This document shows positions 46,101 through 55,207 of a stretch of DNA of 64,000 nucleotides, piece after piece (the first letter of the stretch is position 1; every line of letters begins with the position of its first letter). The stretch is from the NCBI RefSeq assembly GCF_900069005.2, contig NZ_LN831279.1, positions 124,001-188,000 on the forward strand. The letters are read 5' to 3'. Source of the DNA: Paenibacillus sp. GM2 (GTDB taxonomy: Bacteria > Bacillota > Bacilli > Paenibacillales > Paenibacillaceae). Below the pieces are notes generated by a model that was not told the DNA's origin, searched no databases, and saw only the letters and a program-made list of their open reading frames with translations. The position numbers and the translations under genes were made by a program.

Positions 46101-46126
46101 TGCAACCAAATATAGGGTTTTACGTA
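46101..46126 (+). promoter_or_regulatory. ECF-type (sigma-W-like) promoter of yuaF-floT
   Basis: TGCAAC, exactly 16 bases, CGTA. This differs from the sigma-W pattern TGAAAC-N16-CGTA in one base. In Bacillus yuaF-yuaG is a sigma-W operon. Transcription would start near 46133, about 50 bases before the ATG. Confidence 0.65.
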
Positions 46127-46181
46127 GTAAATATTACATATCATGATATGGTGAGTCATTTTGGTTCAAGGAGGAGAAGGG

Positions 46182-46724
46182 ATGGATGGATTATTTTGGG
46201 GCTGCTTTATCGGCGGAGCGGTTTTTGCTTTGGCGAGTACGCTCCTGGGAGATATCATCGGAAGCTGGATCGATGGGATTTTCGATTTGATCTCCGTTGA
46301 CTTTTTCAAGCCGATCATTAGTGCTTCAGCAATTACAACCTTTGGGGGAAGCGGTATTTTGTTAAGTCAGTATACCGGCCTGGGGAATGCTGCGATTATT
46401 ATTTTCTCGATCCTGATCGCCCTTCTCCTCTCCGTCGTCGTGTATTTCATTTATGTTAAGCCCATGGATAACAGTGAGAATTCAATCGGGTTCTCAGAGA
46501 CCGATCTGCCCGGCAAGCTGGGGGAAGTTACCATACCGATCGCCGGTGAAGGCTTCGGTGAGATTATGGTTAAGCAAGTGGCAGGAAATACGCTACATAT
46601 CGCAGCGAGTTGGGATAAGAGGAACATTTCCGTGGGTAGAGAAGTGGTGGTGGTGGATATGAAGGAGGGAGTCGCCCTCGTATCCGAATTGTATGATAAT
46701 AGGAAAGAAGAGGAGATGATCTAA
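46182..46724 (+). CDS. yuaF: NfeD-like membrane protein (YuaF type)
   Basis: 180 residues. Two to three membrane segments lie in the first 100 residues (GCFIGGAVFALASTLLG; ITTFGGSGILL; AAIIIFSILIALLLSVVVYFI, quoted as IIIFSILIALLLSVV). A C-terminal OB-like domain (about 115-175, GKLGEVTIPIAGEGFGEIMV) follows. NfeD-type proteins accompany flotillins. AAGGAGGAG precedes the ATG. The stop abuts the TTG start of floT, so the two are coupled. Confidence 0.9.
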   Translation: MDGLFWGCFIGGAVFALASTLLGDIIGSWIDGIFDLISVDFFKPIISASAITTFGGSGILLSQYTGLGNAAIIIFSILIALLLSVVVYFIYVKPMDNSENSIGFSETDLPGKLGEVTIPIAGEGFGEIMVKQVAGNTLHIAASWDKRNISVGREVVVVDMKEGVALVSELYDNRKEEEMI

Positions 46725-48272
46725 TTGATCGAAGGGTTTCCGGATTATTTGCTAATTCCATCTGTGGTTATTGCTGTCATTCTTATTCTTGGTATCGCAT
46801 TCTGGGCCCGCTACAAGACGGTTAGCCCGGATGAGGCGATGCTTGTAACGGGTTCCTTCCTTGGCAGTAAGAACGTGTCAGACGATGATTCTGGTCGCAA
46901 GATTAAGATCGTTCGCGGGGGCGGCGCATTTATCTGGCCAATCTTCCAGAAGGCGGAGTTCATGTCCTTGCTGTCGCACAAGCTGGATGTGATGACGCCA
47001 GAGGTATATACGGAGCAAGGGGTTCCGGTATCCGCCGACGGTGTTGCCATCATCAAAGTAGGCAGCTCGGTAGAAGATGTGGCTACGGCTGCAGAGCAAT
47101 TCATGGGCAAGCCCATTGAGTCGCTGAAGGGCGAAGCCCAGGAAGTGCTGGAAGGGCACTTGCGCTCGATTCTCGGCGGAATGACGGTTGAGGAGGTATA
47201 CCGCAATCGGGATAAGTTTGCCCAGGAGGTACAGGGTGTAGCCGCCAGGGATTTGAAGAAGATGGGGCTACAGATTGTGTCGTTCACCATCAAGGATGTG
47301 CGCGACAAGCACGGTTATCTGGAAGCGCTTGGTAAGCCGCGGATCGCTGCTGTAAAGCGCGATGCTGATATCGCTGAGGCTGAGGCGCTGCGGGATGCAA
47401 GGGTTCAGAAGGCGCTGGCCGAGGAATCCGGACAAAAAGCCGAACTGCTGCGCGATACTAATATTGCGGAAGCGACCAAGGAGAAGGAACTGAAGGTCGC
47501 CGCCTTTAAGAAGGAGCAGGATACGGCCAAGGCGGAGGCGGACCAGGCGTATGAAATTCAGGAAGCGCGGGCCAAGCAGACCATGGTTGAGGAACAAATG
47601 AAGGTGGAATTGGTCCGTAAAGAGCGGGAGATTGATCTGCAGGATAAGGAAATTACGGTACGGCAGAAGCAGTATGACGCGGAAGTGAAGAAGAAGGCTG
47701 ATGCGGACCGTTACGCGGTAGAACAGGCGGCGGAAGCCGATAAAGCCCGTAAAATGCGTGAGGCTGATGCATTGCAGTATTCCATTGAGGCGCAAGCGCG
47801 CGCCGAGGCGGAGCAGAAGCGTCTGGAAGGTCTGGCGGTCGCAGATGCCGAGCGTGCCAAAGGTACAGCGGATGCCGAGATCATTCGTCTTCGCGGTCTG
47901 GCTGAGGCTGAAGCTAAGGAGAAGCTGGCCGATGCGTTCCAGAAGTTCGGCGAAGCTGCCGTACTCGATATTATCGCCAAGATGCTGCCAGAATTGGCTG
48001 AGAAGATCGCTGCACCGATCGCTTCGATCGAGAAGCTGACGGTTGTGGATACCGGTAAGGGAGAGGGCGCAGCTCGTGTCAGCAATTATGTGACGGAGCT
48101 GATGGCTACAGCTCCGGAAATGATTAAGAATATTTCCGGAATAGAAGTGGAGCAATTGATCAAGGGGCTTACACAGCGGAAGATAGTTAATCCAGCTCCA
48201 GTTCCAGCACCAGCTCCAGCTCCGTCCAAGCCAGCCCCTAACGTAAATCCCGTTCAACCGCCTCAGGAATAA
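46725..48272 (+). CDS. floT: Flotillin
   Basis: 515 residues. An N-terminal hydrophobic hairpin (about 7-27) is followed by an SPFH/PHB domain (about 30-200, YKTVSPDEAMLVTGSFLGSK, quoted as SPDEAMLVTGSF) and a long coiled coil rich in Ala-Glu repeats (about 215-400). A C-terminal Pro-Ala tail (PAPVPAPAPAP) ends the protein. It scaffolds functional membrane microdomains. The TTG start has AGAGGAGATG upstream and directly follows the yuaF stop. A terminator follows at 48300. Confidence 0.95.
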   Translation: MIEGFPDYLLIPSVVIAVILILGIAFWARYKTVSPDEAMLVTGSFLGSKNVSDDDSGRKIKIVRGGGAFIWPIFQKAEFMSLLSHKLDVMTPEVYTEQGVPVSADGVAIIKVGSSVEDVATAAEQFMGKPIESLKGEAQEVLEGHLRSILGGMTVEEVYRNRDKFAQEVQGVAARDLKKMGLQIVSFTIKDVRDKHGYLEALGKPRIAAVKRDADIAEAEALRDARVQKALAEESGQKAELLRDTNIAEATKEKELKVAAFKKEQDTAKAEADQAYEIQEARAKQTMVEEQMKVELVRKEREIDLQDKEITVRQKQYDAEVKKKADADRYAVEQAAEADKARKMREADALQYSIEAQARAEAEQKRLEGLAVADAERAKGTADAEIIRLRGLAEAEAKEKLADAFQKFGEAAVLDIIAKMLPELAEKIAAPIASIEKLTVVDTGKGEGAARVSNYVTELMATAPEMIKNISGIEVEQLIKGLTQRKIVNPAPVPAPAPAPSKPAPNVNPVQPPQE

Positions 48273-48299
48273 TTCATATATCATTGAATAATATATACG

Positions 48300-48331
48300 G
48301 ACGTCTCACGTTTATGTGAGACGTCTTTTGT
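48300..48331 (+). terminator. Terminator after floT
   Basis: GACGTCTCAC pairs perfectly with GTGAGACGTC, followed by TTTTG. Confidence 0.85.
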
Positions 48332-48400
48332 TTGCATTACTAGCTTGCTATTTTCTATTTTTGGGCTAAATCATAAGTAATTTCTGGATCTGACCACCTT

Positions 48401-48464
48401 TTGTCCGGAATTACTGGCAACGCTTTATTCGGTCAGTTATAATGGGTGTAAGCGTTCCGGACAA
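48401..48464 (+). promoter_or_regulatory. glcT promoter enclosed by nested inverted repeats
   Basis: TTGTCCGGAA (48401-48410) and TTCCGGACAA (48455-48464) are perfect 10-bp inverted arms. Inside them ACGCTT (48420-48425) and AAGCGT (48450-48455) form a second pair. A TATAAT -10 at 48438-48443 and a weak -35 (CTGGCA, 48414-48419) lie between the arms. Confidence 0.6.
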
Positions 48465-48492
48465 CTGAATATCAATTAAATGAGGTGCAAAT

Positions 48493-49341
48493 GTGAAGAT
48501 CCTACGAGTGGCCAAGGTGTTGAATAACAACGTCATTATTGCCGGGCATCCTGAGCATGGTGAAGTTGTCGTAATCGGCAAAGGCATCGGTTTCAATCGC
48601 AAGACGGGGGACACCATTCCTCTCGAAGCGATTGAGAAAATGTTCATCCTTACGAATCAGATGGAGCAGGAGCAGTACAAGCAGCTCGTGCCTCAGGTAG
48701 ATGAGCATTTGATCGAAGTCATTGGCGAAATTATCTCGTATATTTCCCGGAAAACGCAATCGGAGCTCAATGAACATATACATATTGCGCTAACCGATCA
48801 CCTCGCATTCGCTATTAAGCGTGCTGAACAGGATCTTGCCTTCCATAATCCTTTTCTATATGAGACAAAAGAGATATACCCCCTTGAGTTTGAATTAGCA
48901 GAGTATGCGATCGACCTGATTCATAACAAACTGGGGGTGGACCTCGGCGATGATGAGATTGGATTTGTTGCGCTTCATATCAACAGCGCAATTACTAACC
49001 GGCATATTAGCGAGGTTCGGGGACATGCGCAATTGATTGCTGATTTAGTTACCATCATTGAAGAGGAGTTACAGATTTCTATTTCACGCCATTCTCTGGA
49101 TTATTCCAGACTCCTTACCCATTTGAGATTTGCTATTGAGCGAGTGCGTAGAGGTGAAAGAGTTGGAGAGATCGAACGACTGGATGTGCTGTTGCAGCAG
49201 GAATATCCAAGACTGTATGCCCTGGCTGGTAAGCTGACCCAAATCATGGAGCAGCGGCTGAATAAGCCGATCTGTCATGCAGAGCTCAGTTATTTGACTA
49301 TGCATCTACAGCGCATCGCTACCTCGCAAACCGACATCTAG
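48493..49341 (+). CDS. glcT: BglG-family transcription antiterminator (GlcT type)
   Basis: 282 residues. An RNA-binding CAT domain (about 1-55, MKILRVAKVLNNNVIIAG) and two PTS regulation domains (PRD1 about 65-170, with IHIALTDHLAFAI; PRD2 about 175-280, with LTHLRFAIERV). The PRD histidines that PTS proteins phosphorylate are visible in DHLAF, LHINSA, THLRF and MHLQR. GAGGTG lies before the GTG start. In Bacillus GlcT controls ptsG-ptsH-ptsI; the same neighbour ptsHI follows here but ptsG is not between them. Confidence 0.88.
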   Translation: MKILRVAKVLNNNVIIAGHPEHGEVVVIGKGIGFNRKTGDTIPLEAIEKMFILTNQMEQEQYKQLVPQVDEHLIEVIGEIISYISRKTQSELNEHIHIALTDHLAFAIKRAEQDLAFHNPFLYETKEIYPLEFELAEYAIDLIHNKLGVDLGDDEIGFVALHINSAITNRHISEVRGHAQLIADLVTIIEEELQISISRHSLDYSRLLTHLRFAIERVRRGERVGEIERLDVLLQQEYPRLYALAGKLTQIMEQRLNKPICHAELSYLTMHLQRIATSQTDI

Positions 49342-49811
49342 GGAACTTGCACTCGTTATGCAGGTTTGTTATACTTTTAACAAGTAATACAACAGAAAAT
49401 TTATTATCACAATGTGTGACTGATTCGATCAGGCATGAGTTGATTAAAGTGTTTTGATTGCAACGCTATTTGTTGGGGATAATATCCTCAGAAATAGGCG
49501 CTTGCAGCGGAGTACTTTATTGCTCATGTCTTTTTTGCATTTTGAACGATTTGTTACTGTCAGAGATATTATGACAGGGGAGGGATGTTGCTTAGAGCTT
49601 AAGGGGTCGCCGGAACGCTCCCTTATGTAGTAGTAAATTCGGTAGTTAATTTGGATTGAAATTAGATAAAAGCAAAGAATGTGGTGAAATTATCCTCATA
49701 TAATGCCATTGCAATGTGGGGGACAATTTGGCAAATAATGTCGCATTCCCGTATTATAAAGGGAGAAAGACTAAAAAGACATAAAAATGTGGAAAGCGAG
49801 ATGAGATAAAC
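49342..49811 (+). other. glcT-ptsH interval with a long unexplained hairpin
   Basis: 470 bp without a gene. From about 49458 to 49509, TGCAACGCTATTT pairs with AAATAGGCGCTTGCA apart from two single-base bulges, and TGGGG pairs with CCTCA at the tip. No T-run follows at once. A second weak hairpin AAGGG...CCCTT is at 49601-49624. No 29-base GlcT target resembling the Bacillus RAT was recognised. Confidence 0.6.
49728..49757 (+). promoter_or_regulatory. Probable sigma-A promoter of ptsHI
   Basis: TTGGCA, 18 bases, TATTAT. It would give a leader of about 45 bases before the ptsH ATG. Confidence 0.5.
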
Positions 49812-50087
49812 ATGGAGAAAAATTTTAGAATTACTGATGAGGATGGAATTCATGCACGTCCGGCAACCGCTTTGGTAAATACGGCCAATAAATTTAAAGG
49901 TTCCGAGGCTTTTGCTGAGGCAAATGGCAAGAAAGTAACTTTGAAATCGATTCTTGGGGTCCTGTCCCTTGGGTTGGAGAAGGGGGATGACCTGAAGTTA
50001 ATCGTTGAGGGTGATCAAGCGGAAGAGGCTATTCAAGCGCTTGCGGAAGTGATGATTAACGAAGGGTTAGGCGAAGTCCATGCTTGA
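49812..50087 (+). CDS. ptsH: PTS phosphocarrier protein HPr
   Basis: 91 residues. The phosphorylated histidine is His14 in [11 protein letters not shown], and the regulatory Ser46 is in [10 protein letters not shown], so HPr kinase control is expected as in other Firmicutes. It relays phosphate from enzyme I to the sugar permeases. The ribosome binding site is weak (GAGATGAG). Its 3' end overlaps ptsI by 8 bp. Confidence 0.97.
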   Translation: MEKNFRITDEDGIHARPATALVNTANKFKGSEAFAEANGKKVTLKSILGVLSLGLEKGDDLKLIVEGDQAEEAIQALAEVMINEGLGEVHA

Positions 50088-51792
50088 AATTAAAGGAATT
50101 GCCGCATCTGCGGGAGTGGCGATTGCATCTGCCTTCCGGCTGGAGCACCCTGATTATACCGTACATCAAGAGAATGTAGCTGATTCCGATTCGGAACTGA
50201 AGCGATTGGATAATGCTCTGGCAAAATCGCAGCAGGAGCTCGAAGGGATCAAGCAGCGTACCGAGCAACAGCTTGGCGCTAAGAAAGCAGAGATCTTCGA
50301 ATCGCACTTGTTGATTCTAAATGACCCTGAGCTGCTTGATGCCGTTCGCGATAAGATTACTTCCGAGAAGGTGACGGCACAATACGCGCTGGATGAAGTA
50401 GCCAAGCAATTTATCTCGATGTTCGAGAATATGAAGAGTGCTTATTTAAGAGAACGCGCTGCTGACATGAGAGATGTGACCAAGCGGGTGCTTACCCATC
50501 TGCTTGGATTGAATTATACCAATCCGGCTGACATTAGCGAGGAAGTTATCGTCATCGCTGAGGATTTAACCCCATCGGATACGGCGCAGTTGAATCGGCA
50601 ATATGTAAAAGGGTTCACGACCAACATTGGGGGAAGGACTTCTCATTCGGCCATTATGGCCCGTTCCCTGGAGATCCCGGCTGTAGTTGGCACCCAGGAG
50701 GTTATGGCCCAGATTCAGAGTGGCGATACCGTCATCGTTGACGGTCTGGACGGCAAAGTTATTGTCAATCCGTCCGCAGAGCTGCTGGAGCAGTACCAGC
50801 TTAAACGTGACCAATATCTCCTCCAGATTGAGGAATGGAAGAAGCTCAGAGAGGTTCCTACCCAGTCCAAGGATGGCGTTCATGTAGAACTCGGTGCCAA
50901 TATAGGCACTCCAAATGATGTTACAGGTGTGCTGGAGAACGGTGGAGAAGCCGTAGGTTTGTATCGTACGGAGTTCCTCTACATGGGACGCACGGAGCTG
51001 CCGTCGGAGGATGTCCAATTCAACGCCTACAAGACCGTTCTTGAACGAATGGAAGGCAAGCCAGTAGTGGTTAGAACCCTGGATATCGGTGGAGATAAGG
51101 AATTGCCTTATCTTGATCTGCCTAAGGAAATGAATCCTTTCCTTGGATTCCGCGCAGTCAGACTATGCCTGGAACGCCAGGATATATTCCGCACCCAATT
51201 GCGCGCGTTGCTGCGGGCAAGTGTGTATGGCGATTTGAGAATTATGTTCCCGATGATTGCTACGCTGGATGAGTTCCGTCAGGCCAAAGCTTTGCTCCTG
51301 GACGAGAAGCAAAAGCTGACTTCGGAAGGAGTTCAGGTCTCGGATGCCATTCAGCTAGGAATTATGGTAGAGATTCCGTCGACGGCTGTACTCGCAGACC
51401 AATTTGCCAAAGAGGTTGATTTCTTTAGTATTGGAACCAATGATCTGATTCAGTATACGATGGCCGCAGACCGCATGAACGAACGCGTGTCCTACTTGTA
51501 TCAGCCATACAACCCGGCGATTCTGCGCCTGGTGAAGATGGTTATCGATGCAGCGCATCAGGAAGGACGCTGGGTAGGCATGTGCGGCGAGATGGCTGGG
51601 GATGCAACGGCAATTCCACTCCTGCTCGGTCTTGGACTCGATGAGTTCAGCATGAGTGCGACATCCATTCTTCCGGCTCGTTCCCAAATTTCCCGTCTTT
51701 CGAAGGCAGAGATGGAGCAGCTTGCAGCCAAGGCGATTGGTATGCAAACCGCACAGCAAGTGGTTGAACTGGTTCACTCGATCGGCGAATAA
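50080..51792 (+). CDS. ptsI: PTS enzyme I (phosphoenolpyruvate-protein phosphotransferase)
   Basis: 570 residues. The active histidine is His189 in [20 protein letters not shown] (quoted within 20 residues). The PEP-binding barrel includes [10 protein letters not shown] near 300, [11 protein letters not shown] near 335, and the conserved cysteine region GMCGEMAGD near 500. It starts the PTS phosphate chain. The ATG overlaps the end of ptsH, so expression is coupled. A terminator follows at 51830. Confidence 0.98.
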   Translation: MLEIKGIAASAGVAIASAFRLEHPDYTVHQENVADSDSELKRLDNALAKSQQELEGIKQRTEQQLGAKKAEIFESHLLILNDPELLDAVRDKITSEKVTAQYALDEVAKQFISMFENMKSAYLRERAADMRDVTKRVLTHLLGLNYTNPADISEEVIVIAEDLTPSDTAQLNRQYVKGFTTNIGGRTSHSAIMARSLEIPAVVGTQEVMAQIQSGDTVIVDGLDGKVIVNPSAELLEQYQLKRDQYLLQIEEWKKLREVPTQSKDGVHVELGANIGTPNDVTGVLENGGEAVGLYRTEFLYMGRTELPSEDVQFNAYKTVLERMEGKPVVVRTLDIGGDKELPYLDLPKEMNPFLGFRAVRLCLERQDIFRTQLRALLRASVYGDLRIMFPMIATLDEFRQAKALLLDEKQKLTSEGVQVSDAIQLGIMVEIPSTAVLADQFAKEVDFFSIGTNDLIQYTMAADRMNERVSYLYQPYNPAILRLVKMVIDAAHQEGRWVGMCGEMAGDATAIPLLLGLGLDEFSMSATSILPARSQISRLSKAEMEQLAAKAIGMQTAQQVVELVHSIGE

Positions 51793-51829
51793 AGGAAGAG
51801 TACGTAACTGATTATCATAGCAATAATTC

Positions 51830-51857
51830 ATGGCGACCTACAGGGTCGCCATTTTTA
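51830..51857 (+). terminator. Terminator after ptsI
   Basis: ATGGCGACC pairs with GGGTCGCCAT around a four-base loop, followed by TTTTT. Confidence 0.9.
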
Positions 51858-51889
51858 ATGGGAACCATCTACCACCAGGAGTGAATCAC

Positions 51890-51918
51890 TTGACGAAAAA
51901 TGTTTTTGTAACTAGAAT
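51890..51918 (+). promoter_or_regulatory. Sigma-A promoter of bdbDC
   Basis: TTGACG, 17 bases, TAGAAT. Downstream, AATTTAATA and TATTAAATT are perfect 9-bp inverted arms within the leader (about 51937-51969) and could be an operator. Confidence 0.6.
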
Positions 51919-51989
51919 GGTTGCAGGATTGTGAGAATTTAATATATTCTATAATAAACTATTAAATTTTGGTAGAAAGAAGGGATTAA

Positions 51990-52700
51990 ATGGCACCTAA
52001 AAAACAAAAAAGCTCCATGGCACAGCGTAACGCCGCCGGAGAACAAGCTAAGAAGAAGCAGCAGACCAGACGGATTATCTGGTTCTCGACCGTCGGCATT
52101 TTGCTGGTTCTGATTGTGGTCGTGCTATCAATCAGGCCTGCGGCAACCGCTGCGTCTTTTGATTATGAGCAGCTCCCAAGGTTAGGACAAGCCGATGCTC
52201 CGATTAAGGTTGTCGAATTTGGGGATTACAAATGTCCGGCTTGTAAAATTGCCAATGATAAGATTAAGCCGAACCTGGTCAGCGATTATATAGATTCGGG
52301 AAAAGTGGCTTTTTATTTCATGAACCTTCCGTTTATCGGCCCGGACTCAACGACAGCCGCGTTAGCGGCGCAATCGGTCTTTCATCAGAACAGCGGGGAT
52401 TACTGGACTTATTTTGATGCCTTATACAACAATCAGCAGGATGAGAACCTCACATGGGCGACTCCTGATTATTTGGTAGATTTGGCGAAGCAGGCCAATC
52501 TGTCCATCGATTTTGACGTGCTGCGGAAAGATATCGAGAATCAGACCTATCTCCAAGAAGTGAACGAACATCAGAGTAAAGCAAGCAAGCTAGGTGTCTC
52601 AGGGACGCCGACCTACTTTATTAATGGGGTAGAGTATCTTGGACATTATGATGATTATGCCGAGTTCGAGCAGCAGATCAAGGCGGCGCTCGGGGAATAA
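51990..52700 (+). CDS. bdbD: DsbA-like thiol-disulfide oxidoreductase (BdbD type)
   Basis: 236 residues. A Lys/Arg-rich cytoplasmic start (MAPKKQKSSMAQRN) and a membrane anchor at about 31-50 precede an extracellular thioredoxin fold. The active site is CPAC (FGDYKCPACK near residue 85), and the cis-proline region is GVSGTPTYFING near 208. It oxidises cysteines of secreted proteins. The partner gene bdbC follows 44 bp later. Confidence 0.92.
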   Translation: MAPKKQKSSMAQRNAAGEQAKKKQQTRRIIWFSTVGILLVLIVVVLSIRPAATAASFDYEQLPRLGQADAPIKVVEFGDYKCPACKIANDKIKPNLVSDYIDSGKVAFYFMNLPFIGPDSTTAALAAQSVFHQNSGDYWTYFDALYNNQQDENLTWATPDYLVDLAKQANLSIDFDVLRKDIENQTYLQEVNEHQSKASKLGVSGTPTYFINGVEYLGHYDDYAEFEQQIKAALGE

Positions 52701-52744
52701 CCTGTTGTATACTGTATCCGTTAATTAAGGGAGGAGCGAGAACA

Positions 52745-53206
52745 GTGCGTTCTTTGTTCAGAAATTATGGTATTTATTTTGCCTGGATCGTATCTATGGT
52801 GGCTACAGCCGGAAGTTTGTATTTAAGTGAAGTGTTGCATTATGAGCCATGCAGGTTATGCTGGTTCCAGCGTATCTTCATGTACCCACAGGTTATTCTG
52901 CTGGGAATTGCCGCGTATCGCAATGACCGGAATGTGATCCCTTACATCCTCCCGCTTAGCTTTATCGGCGGATCCATCTCGGTGTACCATTATGCGGAGC
53001 AGAAGATTCCGGCTTTGGCCAAGGCGCTGCCTTGCAAGGTAGGCATTCCGTGTGATTTTGACTACCTGAACTGGTTCGGATTCCTGACGATTCCGCTAAT
53101 GTGTCTGATCGCCTTCATTCTCATCATCGTATTCCTGTTTACGGCCCGCAACACAACCCACTCTATGCCTGCAACGACAGATATTCAAGAGACGGAGCAA
53201 CTATAA
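52745..53206 (+). CDS. bdbC: DsbB-like disulfide formation protein (BdbC type)
   Basis: 153 residues, four membrane segments. The first cysteine pair is CRLCWFQR near residue 37, and the second pair is in [10 protein letters not shown] near 97-103. It re-oxidises BdbD using quinone. AGGAGCGAG precedes the GTG start. The pair bdbDC is a common unit; a terminator follows at 53256. Confidence 0.93.
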   Translation: MRSLFRNYGIYFAWIVSMVATAGSLYLSEVLHYEPCRLCWFQRIFMYPQVILLGIAAYRNDRNVIPYILPLSFIGGSISVYHYAEQKIPALAKALPCKVGIPCDFDYLNWFGFLTIPLMCLIAFILIIVFLFTARNTTHSMPATTDIQETEQL

Positions 53207-53255
53207 TTTCATATTTTACTCAACAAGCAAAAAGGTTGATCTTATATAGTTTACG

Positions 53256-53282
53256 GGGGAGAGTCATTACTCTCCCTCTTTT
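53256..53282 (+). terminator. Terminator after bdbC
   Basis: GGGAGAGT pairs perfectly with ACTCTCCC around CATT, followed by TCTTTTG. Confidence 0.88.
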
Positions 53283-53294
53283 GCGTGTATGCAA

Positions 53295-53330
53295 AATATC
53301 ATATGATATTAAACATTAAATCGTTTACAT
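53295..53330 (+). promoter_or_regulatory. Palindrome and cre-like site ahead of the sugar importer cluster
   Basis: AATATCATATGATATT (53295-53310) is a perfect 16-bp palindrome. Next to it, the - strand sequence ATGTAAACGATTTAA (53316-53330) fits the CcpA operator pattern WTGNAANCGNWNNCW with one mismatch. Both lie just before the sensor kinase gene. Confidence 0.45.
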
Positions 53331-53377
53331 AAAAGAATATTTATACATATGATCAGCACGAGGAGGAGTCGACACTC

Positions 53378-55207
53378 ATGTTTTATTCTTTGAAGAGCAG
53401 ACTGATGACCTTTTTCGTACTTCTATCTATTTTATCGTTCGGAACGATGGCCATTCTCCTGTTCAATCAATCCCGGACAATTATCCGCTCGAATATCGAA
53501 TCCTCTGCCCTGGAGAAGATGGAGGAGTATGGGGCATACATCGATATGGTGCAAATGCAAATCTATGATTTGGCTTCGCTGGTGTTCAATAGTGACGTGA
53601 CAAAAAATTGGGATAAGCTGACCTCTGATCCGACTATTCCGGCCGGTGAGAGGATGTATGAGCATATTAAAATGAGCAAGTTTCTGACTCAAGCAACGAA
53701 TGGCTATTCCGGCGTGTCGGGGGTATCCATTTATAGTGAGGACGGGATGTGGCTGGGCACCGATAATCAGGTCGTGTTCGACAAGACCTTTTTGCAGCAG
53801 GATTGGTATAAGGATTTTATCGTCAACGGCAACCATTGGATGGCAGAGCATACGGATCCCGGGGAGGTGCTTCGCAACAATGCCAGTCCGGTCGTCAGTA
53901 TGCTGATGCCGCTAGGCACCTTCGAGCCTTCTATGGCCCAAAATATTATGAAGCTCAATGTGAATGCGGACTATTTCCGCGAGCCGTTGAACCGCATCCA
54001 TCTGGGCGAAAATGGGACGATCTATTTACTCGATCAAGAGGGGACGCCGCTGTTGTCGCAGACTCCACAAAGCGGACTGTCCGCCGGCGAGCCGCTGCTG
54101 GACAAGATCGAAGAGGCCCGCAGGGACTGGAGGAAGCAGGGCGTTATTAACCTGAAAAATGAGCGCGGAACGATGGATATCCTGGTCTACAAGAAGCTGA
54201 AGCTGACCAACTGGATGCTGGTCGGCTTCGTCTCCGAGGAGGATCTATACTCGGAGCTGTTCATGCTGCGCAAGAGCATCGTTATCTTCTCGGCCTTGCT
54301 GTTAATAGTTTCTCTGTTTGTAGCCGCCGGGCTTGCTTATAGTATTACAAAGCCGCTATCTGAGCTTGTATCGGCCATGCGGCTTGTCCAGCGCGGCGAT
54401 TTCCGGCTTGCGGAGAACAAAATACCGCCGGAACACAGCATTCGCAGCGAGATTGGGTATGTAACATCGACCTTCCGTACGATGGTGACTCAGCTTCGCT
54501 ACCATATCAAGACGGAGTTTGAACTGAAGCTGCTGCGACAGCAGGCGGAATACAAAAGCTTGCTGATGCAGATCAATCCTCATTTCCTGTTCAATACCCT
54601 GGAGCTGATGAGCAGCCTTACAATGCAGAAGCGAAATGACGATACGATCGAAGTCATTGAATTGCTGGGGAAGATGATGCGCTATTCTCTCAAGATTAGC
54701 GATGATCTCGTACCTCTCACAGAGGAGCTTGGGTATGTGCATGATTATGTAGGAATTCTGAAAAAACGCTTCAGCGATCGGCTGCATATTACGATCGTTG
54801 AAGAAGGGGAGCTGGACAACCTGACGATAATTAAATTTATTTTGCAGCCGCTTATTGAGAACGCTGTCAAATTCAGCCTTCGCCAGCAGGCGGAAGCACG
54901 GGTAGATATTCATGTGCGCCGCGTCCAGCGCCGCCTATACTTTATCATTGCCGATAATGGGCCTGGCATCGATCCTGAGCAGCTGCAAAGGCTTCAGGAA
55001 CAGATGATGCCCCCGCAGCTTGATCTCAGCATGCTCAATCGCAACTGGCAAATCGGACTTGGCAATGTGCTTGCCCGCTGCCGTCTGTACTATGGATCAT
55101 TATTTGCTGTCCAGATCGATTCCTCGCCGGAATCGGGCACTCGGATTGAACTTAGACTACCTGTGGAGGAGGAATCACAAGATGTATCGGGTATTGATCG
55201 TCGATGA
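53378..55207 (+). CDS. YesM-type sensor histidine kinase
   Basis: 609 residues. TM1 is at about 8-28, an extracellular cache-type sensor at about 35-300, TM2 at about 308-328, then HAMP. The His_kinase domain has the phosphorylated His near 402 in QINPHFLFN. The ATPase domain contains FILQPLIENAVKF near 490 and DNGPGIDPEQL near 528. It pairs with the YesN-type regulator that overlaps its end. The sensed compound is presumably a carbohydrate, judged from the cluster. GAGGAGGAG precedes the ATG. Confidence 0.93.
   Translation: MFYSLKSRLMTFFVLLSILSFGTMAILLFNQSRTIIRSNIESSALEKMEEYGAYIDMVQMQIYDLASLVFNSDVTKNWDKLTSDPTIPAGERMYEHIKMSKFLTQATNGYSGVSGVSIYSEDGMWLGTDNQVVFDKTFLQQDWYKDFIVNGNHWMAEHTDPGEVLRNNASPVVSMLMPLGTFEPSMAQNIMKLNVNADYFREPLNRIHLGENGTIYLLDQEGTPLLSQTPQSGLSAGEPLLDKIEEARRDWRKQGVINLKNERGTMDILVYKKLKLTNWMLVGFVSEEDLYSELFMLRKSIVIFSALLLIVSLFVAAGLAYSITKPLSELVSAMRLVQRGDFRLAENKIPPEHSIRSEIGYVTSTFRTMVTQLRYHIKTEFELKLLRQQAEYKSLLMQINPHFLFNTLELMSSLTMQKRNDDTIEVIELLGKMMRYSLKISDDLVPLTEELGYVHDYVGILKKRFSDRLHITIVEEGELDNLTIIKFILQPLIENAVKFSLRQQAEARVDIHVRRVQRRLYFIIADNGPGIDPEQLQRLQEQMMPPQLDLSMLNRNWQIGLGNVLARCRLYYGSLFAVQIDSSPESGTRIELRLPVEEESQDVSGIDRR

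Noticed and set aside
49458-49509. Rho-independent terminator after glcT
   Set aside because: The hairpin is stable but no T-run follows directly. It is reported as an unexplained hairpin instead.
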